Assembly (NCBI GenBank): GCA_949752795.1
Contig: OX457061.1
Coordinates: 31,810,425-31,874,424 of the forward strand
Direction of reading: 5' to 3'
DNA from: Hyperoodon ampullatus
Taxonomy: Eukaryota > Chordata > Mammalia > Artiodactyla > Ziphiidae
Length of the DNA stretch: 64,000 bases
Shown here: piece after piece, positions 45,190 through 56,848 of the stretch
How the letters are laid out: the number at the start of each line of letters is the position of its first letter
How positions within the stretch are numbered: the first letter of the stretch is position 1
Notes under the pieces: generated by a model
The model's input: only the letters and a program-made list of their open reading frames with translations
Told to the model about the DNA's origin: nothing
Databases searched by the model: none
Translations under genes and position numbers: made by a program

Positions 45190-46560
45190 CATTTTTCTCT
45201 TTGGAAAACTTTTTTTTTTTAATTATAGGGATGTATAAAGAAGAAAAAATAATCAACCATACTCCTTTTTCATTCCCCCCAAAATAAATCACTGTCAACA
45301 TTTTCAGAATATTTGCACCATATCTTTCTTCAATATTTGTATTTTGTATCTTTGTATACAAATATTGTATACAATATTTGTATCTTTCTTCATATTTATT
45401 TTTAAATTTACACAAGCAATAAATATACCAGTTATAACTTAAATTACAGATTAAACCATAGTCTCCTGATAACTCATATCTCCATACTGATGTCCTCCCA
45501 TCAATACTAAGAGCACAGTATATGATGAATTTGTCTGATGAAATAATTTCTCTTTGTATTTTTCATACATATCTATATATTGGGAGAAATATGAAATATT
45601 GGGTTCTGGGTTTTGTTTTTGAGTGTTCCTTGTTGATATGTGTAATCTACTTTATTCTTTGAACATTTTATAGGAATTCTTTGTGTTTATGGAATTGTAT
45701 TCATCCTTTCCTCTGCGGTTAAATATTTAAGCATTTTTTTCATATTATATACAATACTGCATCAGATATTTTATGTGTGTATGTATGTCTTTATCCAGGA
45801 CAGATATGTAGAAAGAAATTGCTGGGGCCTAGGGCGAGTAATTTAATATATACATCATTTTGCCCTTCAGATTGATTGTACTAATTTCAAGGTCCTGAGC
45901 AGCTGTGTTTAATTTAACTCTCCATTCCCCCACATCCATCCCTTGCTTGTCTATACTTGATACTATCAAACTTTTAAATCTTTGTCAAACTGGTAGCAGA
46001 ATAGTAGTTCATTGTTATTTTAATTTACATTTTCTGATTAATAATGAGGCAGAGCCATTTTTCATAGGGCAGTTCTGATTTCATCTTCTGTGATTACCTG
46101 TTCACATTCTTTAAGTCATATTTTCATTGACTTCTGACTTTTTAAATAGATATCTAACAATTATTTGAAAGCTTCAGGTACTTATCTCTGGTCTGTTCTG
46201 TATCTCAATATTTTACAACTGTGACTGTTTTCTCTCAGATTATCTCTTCCCTTTTTCCTTAGTTAGTATTCAAATTTCTATGTTTTCCCCCTTTCTATTT
46301 TTGCTACATAACTGATTTTAAGAAAGTCTTCCCAACTCTAGGGTCTTATTATTGTCCTTTATTATCTTGGCACAAAATTAGTTTTATTTTCCCAAATCTG
46401 GGTCTTTAACTCAACTTGAATTTATTTCTGCCTATGAATAAGACAATTTTGGGGAATTCTCAATCTATACCATTGATCTATATGCCTATTCTTGAAAGAA
46501 TACCACACTGTTTTAAGTACTGTGGCTCTGTTGTATGCCTCGATTTCTAGAATGACAGAA
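45190..46560 (-). repeat. Old L1ME-type LINE, antisense
   Basis: Antisense tail order: agaaattgctggggcctagg, tactatcaaacttttaaatc tttgtcaaactgg, cattgttattttaatttaca ttttctgatt; then the ORF2-side block with gaaagtcttcccaactctag and taccattgatctatatgcct. Highly diverged. The left border is uncertain. Confidence 0.65.
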
Positions 46561-46679
46561 TGATAAAAATGCCTCATATCGTATTTGTAATTTTTTTATG
46601 AGGCATAAAGAAAAGAGACTTCTAATTAATGAGCTCAGCTCTGTACTAAGCACAGTGTGGGGGAGGCAGGCTTTTCATA

Positions 46680-46850
46680 TTTGATCTCTCATTTTATCCT
46701 GTCAGCCATGTGAAGGAAGTGGTACTGGTTGACTCTTACTGATGGGAAAACAGAAGCTCAGTGGAGATACCTCACTCTCTCAGGGTCACATAGCTTGTAA
46801 GCAGTGGAGCGAATATTTGAGTTCATGTCTGTTTGACTCTAAAGTTCAGT
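46680..46850 (-). repeat. MIR SINE, antisense
   Basis: Reads gatgggaaaacagaagctca gtgg, then agggtcacatagcttgtaag cagtggagcg. Confidence 0.75.
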
Positions 46851-46859
46851 TCTTTCCCT

Positions 46860-47750
46860 GACATCTCCCACATTCCCAGGTCCAGACCATCCTTGAAGAA
46901 AACAGTAATATCTGCTGATTCCTTTCATTTTTTAAAGTTGTATTATTCTGCAGATAAGATCCTTAATATTGCAGGAAGCTGAAAGCTGAGGCTGTACTTT
47001 AATCAGCTATGTTTAAGTTATGTGGAGGACAAGAAAGATAAGGAGAAGCAGAGCCCTTGGTGAAGTTGATCAACTATTTCTTATTTTAAGGAGTAATGCA
47101 ACCCTGATCCCACTCCCACCTCTTAGCCTCAAGTTTCCTTATTCCTGCTAATTAGTTCCAAATGTTCTTCAGTTTTCTGCTATCTTCTCCTCCTCTAGAC
47201 AGAAACCTAATGCCAGCAATGGGCACCAAGCCTTCCCTTTGGCCTTTGCTCTTTATGGCGAGGTCACTGCCTTCAGCAATTTGTAAATCATGGACAATTT
47301 CAGCTGTCACACACTCTTGGATTTGACTGTGACCCCTCTCCGGAATCTGAAGTCTCTTGCACCAATCTGCCATTTTCCCACATGGGCCCCCTTCCTGGTG
47401 TTGCAGTGGAGAGGAATTCAAGAAAGACTCTGGACTGGTGCTACAGAGGCTCCTGGCTACAGATTGCCCACTTGGGCTTTGAAATAGTTCATTTTTACCT
47501 GAGAAGCAGGTAGTTAAATTTATCTGGTTGTTCACTTTGCCATGGAATAGGAGAAGTCTAGACTTCCCCCTGTCTCTTTGAAAGAAGAATGAAGACCTGT
47601 CTCTGTTGATTTATGATCTTGGAAAGAGGAGAAGGACACAAGATAAAAAGAGATGAGGAATGCTATGATAAAGTGGGTAACACCTGAGGAATCTCTCCCA
47701 CCCTGGGGACAAGAGAGATCTTACAGACTACTGAAGACAGGCGGGGTTTT
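46860..47750. other. Unassigned DNA with an unexplained 127-codon minus frame
   Basis: No nameable repeat. An open frame on the minus strand (47535 to 47152) is 127 codons long and contains EIVHDLQIAEGSDLAIKSKG. I do not recognise it and see no splice or polyadenylation context, so it is listed as a finding and not called as a gene. Confidence 0.4.
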
Positions 47751-47751
47751 G

Positions 47752-47800
<49 letters not shown>
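47752..47800. repeat. (GT)24 microsatellite
   Basis: Uninterrupted gt units, about 24. Z-DNA-forming type. Confidence 0.98.
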
Positions 47801-47803
<3 letters not shown>

Positions 47804-47804
47804 C

Positions 47805-49120
47805 CCAACTCTTATAATGTGAAGCTACATCTACTCTTACTTTTCCATGCTGAGGACTTTGATGTCCCACCAGATATGCCTGAGCTGGTAGCTAGGTCTT
47901 AAGGAGGGATTTCTGAACATGGAGAAGCTTTTTCTTCAAACTGAATGGCTTGGTTCCATGTTCCTGTAGCGTAAGTGAGGAAGGCTGATGAGTAAGAACA
48001 TGTTCTTGTGTTGTTAGGTAACGAGTGAATAATTGAAATTACTACATATGAAGAACCAAACACTTCACAGGAAAAGAAGTTTATCATTCAGACTTGACCT
48101 AACTTTGGCCTGGCCAGTTCCTTTTTGCTATTTGACTTATATCTTGAGTTGTCCTTTTGCAACTGAATTCTATGGAACATGCGTGGAGGGAGAGCATGAG
48201 GCCACAGAGCTGATAACGGGAAGGAGGGAGGTGGGGAAGTGAGAAGAGCAGAATTACAAGAGAGACCACATGCCCTTACTTGTCTACCTGATTTTCGAGA
48301 ACAACCAACCATTAAATGCAGTGGTCACACTGTCATATTGCTGAATTCAAGAGATTGTGATCACATCACTGAGCAGACTATTTTCTTCCTCTCAGAACAC
48401 TTTCGAGTCTAACCTTAAGAAAGGTTAGGGACACGCCATATAGCTGTGTCTCTGAAACACTGATTGTGGAGCTGAGAGTTGCAAGAATGAGAGTTGGCTC
48501 AACTGCATTCTAATTGCAGCTGTGCCCCTTCCTATGTTATCTTGGGTGGGTCTTTCCTATTTTGGACAGTGCGTTTCTGATAATTAAAATGATGGGTTAA
48601 AATAGGTAAATTCTAACGTCCTTTTAAGATGAAAAGGAACATGGGGATCTTAACAAATACCTTGTAGCTGCAAAGTATCATATTTCCTTGTGCCAGGGAG
48701 TCATAGATGAGCGATTGTTGCTAAGCATGAGGTAATGCAAACACAAAAGCCATCCAGGGCTCATATTAGATTAGTCCTCCTAGTCATTGATCCTTGTTCA
48801 AATTCAAGAAGAAAGTGTGGGACCAGCATCAAATTCACTGTGGTCAGAGCCTCTGTTTATGGTCTCCATTAGCCAGTTGAAGAAAATCCCTTCCTTACCC
48901 CTGCCTTAATTGGTTTCTGGGCACTATAGTCCCCCAGTGCCATTGTTATCTTGTTCAGTATGAGCTCAGGTGCAGTTTTCTGTGTATGCTTGGAGCTAAC
49001 TAGACAGCTCTAGTTACCAGGAGCAACTTTTGTAGGAAACATTCCCCAAATATGTTCAAAGAAAAGGACTGGAATTCTAAGAAACTTATCTTCCTTGAGG
49101 TGTGCTTGAGAATTACATCT
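47805..49120. other. Unassigned DNA; weak MIR at 48470-48605
   Basis: 48470-48605 has gttatcttgggtgggtcttt cctattttgg, consistent with a sense MIR. The rest is unassigned. Confidence 0.4.
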
Positions 49121-49122
49121 TT

Positions 49123-49152
49123 AAAAAAAAAAAAAAGAAAAAAAAAAAAAAA
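49123..49152. repeat. A-rich tract
   Basis: Two A runs of 14 and 15 separated by one g. No SINE body is attached. Confidence 0.9.
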
Positions 49153-49409
49153 CAACCTTTGTGGAAGTGAAAATTAATTATCTATAATCCCAGGGGTTTT
49201 CTTTCCAGTAGTAATCAAATAAGCTCATATCAAACTAACTCTTCTGCAGATAACAACTGTAAACTTCAAAATAAAATATAAAAAATAAAAATCTAAAGGC
49301 TTAAGAGTGAGCAGACACAGGCACGTTTTGAAGGAAAGTCCGTATTTGGAAAAAGGGAATAGCACTTGGTGATTTTTTTCCCGTGTGTGTTTGTGTGTGT
49401 GTGTCTATT

Positions 49410-49589
49410 TGTGTGTGTGATTTTTTTTTTAAGAATACATTTTTATTTTTTATTTATTTATTTTTTGAATTTTATTTTATTTATTCTTTTAAACAGCAGG
49501 TTCTTATTAGTTATCCATTTTATACATATTAGTGTATATGTGTCAATCCCAGTCTCCCAATTCATCACACCACCTGTGTGTGTGATTTT
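49410..49589 (-). mobile_element. Very short 5'-truncated L1 tail with target duplication
   Basis: About 150 bases of L1-type 3' end in antisense (49425-49574): a T-rich tail, then aacagcaggttcttattagt tatccattttatacatatta. It is bounded by tgtgtgtgtgatttt at 49410-49424 and 49575-49589. The target lay in a GT-rich tract. Confidence 0.82.
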
Positions 49590-50259
49590 CAGCCAGAAGG
49601 CAGGCCCTAGTCTGTACCATTCAGGTTCGCTAAAAAACAGATATAAAATCCGGAATTGATCTTTCCTAGAGAAGCAGTAAACAGAGTTCAGGGCAACCAT
49701 GGGTGCTAGAAAGTGAGGGGTAGGGTGGGTATTGGAAAGGAGAGAACCAGAGAGGGGAGCCCTATTATTATGTGCATAACTCTATCCAGATATCTGGTTG
49801 ACCCTCGAACCATGCATACACAAAACAGATTACAAGCAGAATAGTTAAAGCTTAAATAGTTAAAACTGAATTGAGATTTGAGTTACTATCCAAGAGACAG
49901 AGTTTGCATTTTGAGGCCAAGTTAATTGCCTACTTAAGGAAGTCAATAGTCTTTAAAAGAATATAAAAGAATCCAAAGTCTCTACAATATAACATCAGAT
50001 TATCCATGATATAATGCAAAATTCCTTAGCATGTGAAGAAAGAGTAGGGAAAATAGAGATGACAGTAAAAATATAAAAACAAGTTCATCTCCACTGGCAT
50101 TAAAAATAAGCCCAAATGAATAATTAATTAATTTTAACTCATCAACTTAGCAGAGGTTTTAAAAATATTCTATGTTAGCAAGGGATAGAATATTTGGACC
50201 CTCATCTGAGGCTGTTTGAAGTATTAATAAATTTCTTAAAAATCAATCAGGCTTGATAT

Positions 50260-50664
50260 ATATGCCTAAAAACAGTTTATATACCTTTTGACCCAGTAAT
50301 TTCACTTGTAAAAATGTATTCCAAAGAATTACCAGCTGTGCAAAGAATTTTATACAAGGATATTCCTAAAATATTTATAATAGAATGAAAAAAATAATCT
50401 AAATATCTAAGAATAAAGGGATGGTTAAAACAAATATAATGGAATAATTTACAAGCATTAAATCATGTTTTAAGGGGCTTCCCTGGTGGCACAGTGGTTG
50501 AGAGTCCGCCTGCCGATGCAGGGGACACGGGTTCGTGCCCCGGTCCGGGAAGATCCCACATGCCACGGAGCAGCTAGGCCCGTGAGCCATGGCCGCTGAG
50601 CCTGCGCGTCCGGAGCCTGTGCTCCACAGGGGGAGAGGCCACGACAGTGAGAGGCCCACGTACC

Positions 50665-50700
<36 letters not shown>

Positions 50701-50720
50701 GTTTTAAGTGACTATTAAAG
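50260..50720 (+). repeat. L1ME-type LINE tail, split by a SINE
   Basis: Sense order: ttttgacccagtaatttcac ttgtaaaaatg, atacaaggatattcctaaaa tatttataatag, gggatggttaaaacaaatat aatgg. It continues beyond the SINE with agtgactattaaagacatag. Confidence 0.7.
50460..50707 (+). mobile_element. CHR-2-type SINE with target-site duplication
   Basis: The body 50474-50693 has the usual head and B box and a pure A tail of about 30. A perfect duplication, aaatcatgttttaa, is at 50460-50473 and 50694-50707. The long pure tail and the perfect duplication suggest a recent insertion. Confidence 0.96.
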
Positions 50721-50724
50721 ACAT

Positions 50725-51118
50725 AGGGAAATTCTCAGGGTATAATATTGAGAGAAAATGGGAGAGTATAAAGGGGACATACAGGTAATTTTAATTTTCT
50801 TTTTTATATTTTCCTATATTTCCCAAATTATCTACACAGAACATGAATGCCTTTTATATTAAAGAAATAAGATTTTTTAAAAACCATGTATATCTGCTAT
50901 AGGTATAACAAAACGAATTTTCAAAGTTGCTCATCTGGCTGACCTGTTGGTACTTTGCTTTAGCTTCCTCTCCTGCTCCTCTCCCAGCCCCACACTCTTT
51001 AATTCATGTTCACTTACTGTCACCCTTTTCCCTCACAGAGGGTATCTATTCCTGTTCAAGACCAGCCATTCTGTCTGGGCTTCAGCTCCTTCCTGGCTTG
51101 CGTTCATGGGGACTTCAG
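50725..51118. other. Unassigned non-coding DNA
   Basis: 50940-51110 has an L2-like texture (ttaattcatgttcacttact) but is not conclusive. Confidence 0.35.
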
Positions 51119-51291
51119 TTCCTTAGTTATCTGTTTTGTTTGTTTGTTTTTTGGCCGTGCCGCTCGGCATGCGGGATCTTAGTTCCCCAACCAAGGATCT
51201 AACCCTAACCCTAACCCACAACCCCTGCAGTAGAAGAAATGGAGTCTTAACCACTGAACCACCAGGGAAGTCCCAATTCCTTGGTTATCTG
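51119..51291 (-). mobile_element. Short tRNA-derived SINE (CHR/Bov-tA-like)
   Basis: The body is about 51134-51276, antisense: ttttttggccgtgccgctcg, gcatgcgggatcttagttcc, and head complement accagggaagtccc. Duplication ttccttagttatctg (51119-51133) and ttccttggttatctg (51277-51291). It is shorter than its neighbours and its head ends agtccc, so it belongs to a different subfamily. Confidence 0.88.
51199..51217. repeat. Three-unit telomere-like block inside a SINE
   Basis: Reads ctaaccctaaccctaaccc, just over three units of the vertebrate telomere repeat, at the position where sister SINEs have a single tract of the cgaaccc type (the B-box complement). Confidence 0.95.
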
Positions 51292-51294
51292 GAT

Positions 51295-51795
51295 CTCTTC
51301 TGCTATCTTCAGCCTCTCCCTCTGTTCATTGCAAAATTGTCAATGGAATCAAGATGGTCTGAGTCACTGGTCTTGCGAAAACAGTTTTAAAAATACCCAT
51401 TGTGTTTTGTTTTATTTTGTAAAGTGGAAATAATTTTTTGAGAGGATTCGAAACATGATACTTTTTCACTGTAAAAAGAAAAATTAAGACAATGCAGAAG
51501 TTAGAAAACAGAAAGCAAATATCTCTACTCAGACATCATCCCACACTCTTTATCTACTTTTAGTATGGGGATAGGTTGGTACAACCTATCTATATTAGCA
51601 TGGATGGATGGATGAATTGCTGGATAAATGGACAGTTAGTTTGGGGTTGGATGGGCTCGCACATTACAGCTTGGGACCATGACAAAAATAATTCTAACGT
51701 TATTCTTTTGAACAAACAGAATAGTTAGGAAAAACTCTTAAAAGAACATATAATGGAGGAGGAAGGTGCCTTCCAGAAACTAAAATGAACTATAA
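51295..51795. other. Unassigned non-coding DNA
   Basis: No gene or nameable repeat. Confidence 0.4.
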
Positions 51796-52000
51796 TAAAT
51801 TTTAATATTGAGGTATTGCTTACCCACATTTTTCATATAATTTAGTATATTACCAACATCTTTCCATGATAATGTGAATCTACATCATTTTAATTGTGCA
51901 TGGTTTCTTTTTTATTAATATTATACTTAGTTTTTAAAATGTTCTATAAAATGAATATTTAGCTTGTTTCAGGTATTTTAATAAATATGCTTTAATAAAT

Positions 52001-52199
52001 GTCTTTCTGGGGCCTCCCTGGTGGCGCAGTGGTTGAGAGTCCGCCTGCTGATGCAGGGGATACGGGTTCGTGCCCCGGTCTGGGAGGATCCCATATGCCG
52101 CGGAGCGGCTGGGCCCGTGAGCCATGGCCGCTGAGCCTGCGCATCCAGAGCCTGTGCTCCGCAACGGGAGAGGCCACAACAGTGAGAGGCCCGCGTACC

Positions 52200-52245
<46 letters not shown>

Positions 52246-52249
52246 TTCT
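52001..52249 (+). mobile_element. CHR-2-type SINE with a 40-base A tail
   Basis: The body 52009-52241 starts ggggcctccctggtggcgca and ends with about 40 consecutive A. Duplication gtctttct (plus adjacent A) is at 52001-52008 and 52242-52249. Confidence 0.94.
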
Positions 52250-52270
52250 GTACATATTTTTGAAAAGTTT

Positions 52271-52590
52271 TCTCATGATTTCCTTTTTTTTTAATTTTTA
52301 TTTATTTATTTATGGCTGTGTTGGGTCTTCGTTTCTGTGCAAGGGCTTTCTCTAGTTGCGGCAAGTGGGGGCCACTCCTCATCGCGGTGCGCGGGCCTCT
52401 CATTATCGCGGCCTCTCTTGTTGCGGAGCACAGGCTCCAGACGCGCAGGCTCAGTAATTGTGGCTCACGGGGCTAGCCGCTCTGTGGCATGTGGGATCTT
52501 CCCAGACCAGGGCTCGAACCCATGTCCCCTGCATTGGCAGGCAGATTCTCAACCACTGCACCACCAGGGAAGCCCTCTCATGATTTCCTT
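52271..52590 (-). mobile_element. CHR-type SINE (long form) with perfect target duplication
   Basis: The body 52286-52575 is antisense, with CpGs largely intact (catcgcggtgcgcgggcctc). Duplication tctcatgatttcctt is perfect at 52271-52285 and 52576-52590. Same subfamily as the copy at 10958. Confidence 0.96.
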
Positions 52591-52879
52591 AGAAGTAGAT
52601 TTGCTGGATCAGAGTCATGTTTTAAATTTTGATGTGAATTGCCATTTTTCTCTTCAGGAGAAGTGGGCTAATTTATATATTTCAACTAGCATTTTGTGAG
52701 AGTCCTCATTTTTCTGCATCTTTATGAACTCTTGATATTATAAATTTTGTAAATTGTTGCCAATTTAATAGGTGAAAAATATCTTCTTGTTTAAATTTGA
52801 ATCCTTGTTTCTTTATTGAGGTTTTGCATCTTTTCAGATGCTTATTATTAATCTTTCAAATTTATTTTGATTTTTCCAG

Positions 52880-54322
52880 TTCATATCTTTTGACTCTTTT
52901 TTATCAATATCTTTTATTGAAGTATAGTTGATTTATCATGTGTTAATTTCTGCTATACAGCAAAGTGATTCAGTTATAAATATATATATACATTCTTTTT
53001 TAATATTCTTTTCTATTATGGATTATAATAGGATAATGAATATAGTTCCCTGTGCTATACAGTAGGACCTTGTTGTTTATCCATTCTCTATATAATAGCT
53101 TACATCTGCTCACCCCAACCTCCCACTCCATCCCTCCCCCAATCCCCTCTACCTTGGCAACCACCAGTCTGTTCTCTATGTCCATGATTCTGTTTCTGTT
53201 TCATAGATAGGTTCAGTAGTGTCATATTTTAGATTCCACATATAAGTGATATCATATGGTATTGGTCTTTCTATTTCTGACTTACTTCACTTAGTATGAT
53301 AATCTCTAGTTGCATTCATGTTGCTTGCAAATGGCATTATTTCGTTCTTTTTTTTTTAACATCTTTATTGGAGTATAATTGCTTTACAATGGTGTGTTAG
53401 TTTCTGCTTTATAACAAAGTGAATCAGTTATACATATACATATGTTCCCATATCTCTTCCCTCTTGCATCTCCCTCCCTCTCACCCTCCCAATCCCAGCC
53501 CTCTACGTGGTCACAAAGCACCAAGCTGATCTCCCTGTGCTATGTGGCTGCTTCCCACTAGCTATCTATTTTATGTTCGGTAGTGTATATATGTCCATGC
53601 CACTCTCTCACTTTGTCCCAGCTTACCCTTCCCCCTCCCCATGTCCTCAAGTCCATTCTCTAGTAGGTCTGCATCTTTATTCCTGTTTTGCCCCCCTAGG
53701 TACTTCGTGACCTTTTTTTTTTTTTTTTTTAGATTCCATATATATGTGTTAGCATACGGTATTTGTTTTTCTCTTTCTGACTTACTTCACTCTGAATGAC
53801 AGTCTCTAGGTCCATCCACCTTACTACAGATAACTAAGTTTCATTCCTTTTTATGGCTGAGTAATATTCCATTGTATATATGTGCCACATCTTCTTTATC
53901 CATTCATCTGTTGATGGACATTTAGGTAGTTTTCATGTCTTAGCTATTATGAATAGTGCTGCTGTGAACATAGGGGTACATGTATCTTTTTGGATTATAG
54001 TTTTGTCTGGATATATGCCCAGGAGTGGGACTGCTGGATCATATGGTAATTCTATTTTTAGTTTTCTGAGGAACCTCCATACTGTTTTCCACAGTCCTGC
54101 ACTAACTTATATTCCTACCAACAGTGTAGGAGGGTACCCTTTTCTCCATGCCCTCTCCAGCATTTGTTATTTGTAGACTTTTAATTATGGCCATTCTGAC
54201 CAGTGTGAGGTGGTACCTCACTGTAATCTTGATTTGCATTTTTCTAATATTTAGCAATGGTGAGCATCTTTTCATGTGCCTATTGGCCATCTGTATTTCT
54301 TCTTCATATCTTTTGACTCTTT
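52880..54322 (-). mobile_element. Composite L1 insertion bounded by one 20-bp duplication
   Basis: Target duplication ttcatatcttttgactcttt is at 52880-52899 and 54303-54322. Inside lie two L1 3' ends in the same orientation. 52900-53347 is one 3' UTR plus the end of ORF2 (tattgaagtatagttgattt through aatggcattatttcgttc). 53348-54302 is a second 3' end of a younger cetacean L1 (aacatctttattggagtata through tggccatctgtatttcttc). The ORF2 region in each is antisense and not open. Confidence 0.88.
53348..54302 (-). mobile_element. Inner L1 3' end (young cetacean subfamily)
   Basis: Its 3' UTR in antisense has cactagctatctattttatg and gctatgtggctgcttcccac, which is the complement of the 3' UTR beginning at 63932, so both belong to one subfamily. 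A T run at 53710-53730 marks an A-rich patch of the 3' UTR. Upstream ORF2 sequence includes gcccaggagtgggactgctg and ccaacagtgtaggagggtac. Confidence 0.85.
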
Positions 54323-56410
54323 ATTTTACTTTTTAGCAAAATAATACATATGCATAGTTTAAAAGCTCCACTAGAACAGAAGGATTACTCGCAAAAAATA
54401 GCATTTGTCTGTCCCATATTTCTTACCCTCCCAATTCTGCTACCCAAAGGTAACCATGCTCAACTCTTGTAATGGTTTCTTCTGATATTTAATTTCATGT
54501 TTCTAAATTATTTGCTTCTGTGTTCCTTTTTTATTTTTAAATTTCAGATATTAATTCTTGATTTCCTACTAGGTAAAAGGAAGATTTATGTTTCTTTCAA
54601 TGTTCTCCCCATCCCACCCTGTCCATACAGACATATTCAGTTCTCTTTGACCATCCTTTCAATGCAGATATATCATAATTGGGGACTAAATTTCTAATTC
54701 ACTATTTACATCATTATTACATGAATATAATTCATAGCTCAGTAAGTATAATACATAGTTTAGGTTTTCTTTCTGGTTCAGCTTTTTGTTTTGCCTGGAG
54801 TTAATAATTATCTCGTTTGGGGGCTTGCACTTAATCTTCCATCTACACAAATCTATCACCAAAATTTCTGTGAGAGTGCTAAAACTCTTAATAAGTTAAA
54901 CATTATAGGTGATCTATAATTTCCTTTTAAAAATGTGTCCATCATTGTGTTCCAGTCTTAGCTATTTGGGCCCATTGCAAAAATATCCTCCTAGGACCTC
55001 CTCTCCCCATTATTGAAATCCCCTTACAGCACCCTTGTGTTTCTGCTTCCGTTTTCCTGGACCTCATTTCCTCCTTTTCCCTAATTTTGTTATAGGACAT
55101 AACTGCAGTATAATACTGAGAAAGGGTACATGGAACCATTTTATTTTTGAAAACTTATATGTCTAAAAGTATGTTTTTCTACCCTCACACTTGATTTGGT
55201 AATTTGCTTGTATATGTAACTCTAGGTTGGACACTACTTTTTCCCTCAGAATTTTAAAGGCATTTTTCTCCACTGTTTGCAGCATCCATGGTGTTGTTAA
55301 CAAGCCCAATGCTGTTCTGGTTCTTGATCTCTTGTGTTTTCATCTTTCTTTCTGGACGTTTTCAGAATCTTTTCTCTATTCTTTTTATTTTATTTATTTT
55401 TTTTTTTTTTTTGGCTGCTTGGGTCTTTGTTGCTGCATGCGGACTTTTCTCTAGTTGCAGTGAGCAGGGGCTACTCTTCATTGCAGTGCATGGGCTTCTC
55501 ATTGTGGTGGCTTCTCTTATTGCAGAGCATGGGCTCCAGGCATGCAGGCTTCAGAAGTTGTGGCTTACAGGCTCTAGAGAACAGGCTCAGTAGTTGTGGC
55601 ACACAGGCTTAGTTGCTTCGTGGCATGTGGGATCTTCCTGGACCAGGGGTCAAACTCATGTCCGCTGCATTGGCAGGCATATTCTTAGCCACGGCACCAC
55701 CAGGGAAGCCCTCTTTTCTCTATTCTTAAAGCACTAAAATTTCATGATATACTTGCAGGTTCTTTTCTATTACTTGGGCTGATTGGTAGGAGAAGACTAG
55801 GTAAATTTGTGTCTGTTTGTTTTAGGAAATTTTTGTATTATTTCTTTGATAATTTCTCCCTGTTTTCTGTCTTTCAGACACACACATGTACTCATTCTTT
55901 CTGGAACTCCTCTTGGTTAGACCTCTTGAATTAATTCTCTAATTTCTCATATTTTAGCTCCCATTTTCTCTCATTGGCTGATTTTTCTGTTTTCTAGAAA
56001 AATTTCTAGACTTTCTAGACTCTAAGACCTTCCAGTTTCTACTGGATATTTTATGTTAGCAATCATATTTTCATGTTGTGGTGGTTTTTTTTTATTCCCT
56101 GCATGCTCTCTTTTTATAATGTCTTGTTCTTTTTTCTTCATGAATTCCATGTCTTCTCTTATTGTTACGAAGGTATTATATTTTTAACCTTTCTTCTCGT
56201 GTTATAGCTTTTCTTCTCTGTTAATTTTGGTTTCTGTCTTTCATACTGGAGTCTTTCCACATAAATCTTGTGACCCTTGTCAATCTATATTTTGGAATCA
56301 GGCATTGGAATGCTAATTAAAAGCTATGAGTAGAGGCACAGGGTTGGTATGCTTATGGAGCAGAATGCCATTACCAAAGCATCAGAGTCACTCACCTTTC
56401 TGTTCTCTAT
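54323..56410 (-). repeat. Ancient LINE-derived sequence (L1M/HAL1-like)
   Basis: 54323-54500 continues the L1ME host (ttaaaagctccactagaaca). Further on, ttttccctcagaattttaaa ggcatttttctccactgttt, gtgttgttaacaagcccaat gctgttctgg and attatttctttgataatttc tccctgttttctg match a widespread old mammalian LINE region in antisense. Family uncertain. Interrupted by a SINE at 55384. Confidence 0.45.
55368..55727 (-). mobile_element. CHR-type SINE (long form) with target duplication
   Basis: The body 55384-55711 is antisense. Perfect duplication tcttttctctattctt is at 55368-55383 and 55712-55727. The body is more decayed than other copies: most CpGs have become tg or ca (ttcattgcagtgcatgggct). Confidence 0.93.
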
Positions 56411-56414
56411 ACTA

Positions 56415-56845
56415 AGATTTTTTTAAATGTTATTGACATCTCCCATTTGTGTTGTCTCTTCTGTTGTATTTTTTGTCTTCAGGTTCATACTTTGTCATTC
56501 CTTTATTGTCATTATACTATATTTCTTGGAGGGAACCAAGATAAATGTATGTGTTCAAGCTGTGATGCTTAACTGGAAATCTATACCCACTTTTTTTCCA
56601 TTGAGATGTTTGTCTGTATTCTGTCATTTTAATAATTCTGTATATAGTAACAATATTTATTTACATATGTTTTATTTTATTTTTTCATTTGCTCCTAATT
56701 ATTTGACATTCTGTACAAAAAATTTTAATCCTTATATAGTCAAATTTCTCAAGTGTATCATCATATCTAGAAAAAAATTCCTCATTCTAAAATTTTCTGC
56801 CATATGTTTTTCTGTTTTTTTTTTTTTTAAAGCTGGGCCTTTAAA
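56415..56845. other. AT-rich sequence, probably old LINE
   Basis: 56640-56800 resembles antisense L1 (agtcaaatttctcaagtgta). A 191-codon open frame (56427-57002) runs from here into the SINE and is not credible as a gene. Confidence 0.4.
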
Positions 56846-56848
56846 AAA

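Larger units (their letters stand above)
51800..52899 (-). repeat. Old L1ME-type LINE, antisense, host of several insertions
   Basis: The blocks gataatgtgaatctacatca ttttaattgtgcatgg, ccttagaagtagatttgctg gatcagagtcatg, and taggtgaaaaatatcttctt follow antisense L1ME order once the two SINEs inside are removed. It continues beyond the L1 inserted at 52900. Confidence 0.65.

Noticed and set aside
51199..51217. Chromosome end or telomere fusion
   Set aside because: Only three units, and the block is embedded in an otherwise ordinary SINE with its own target duplication.
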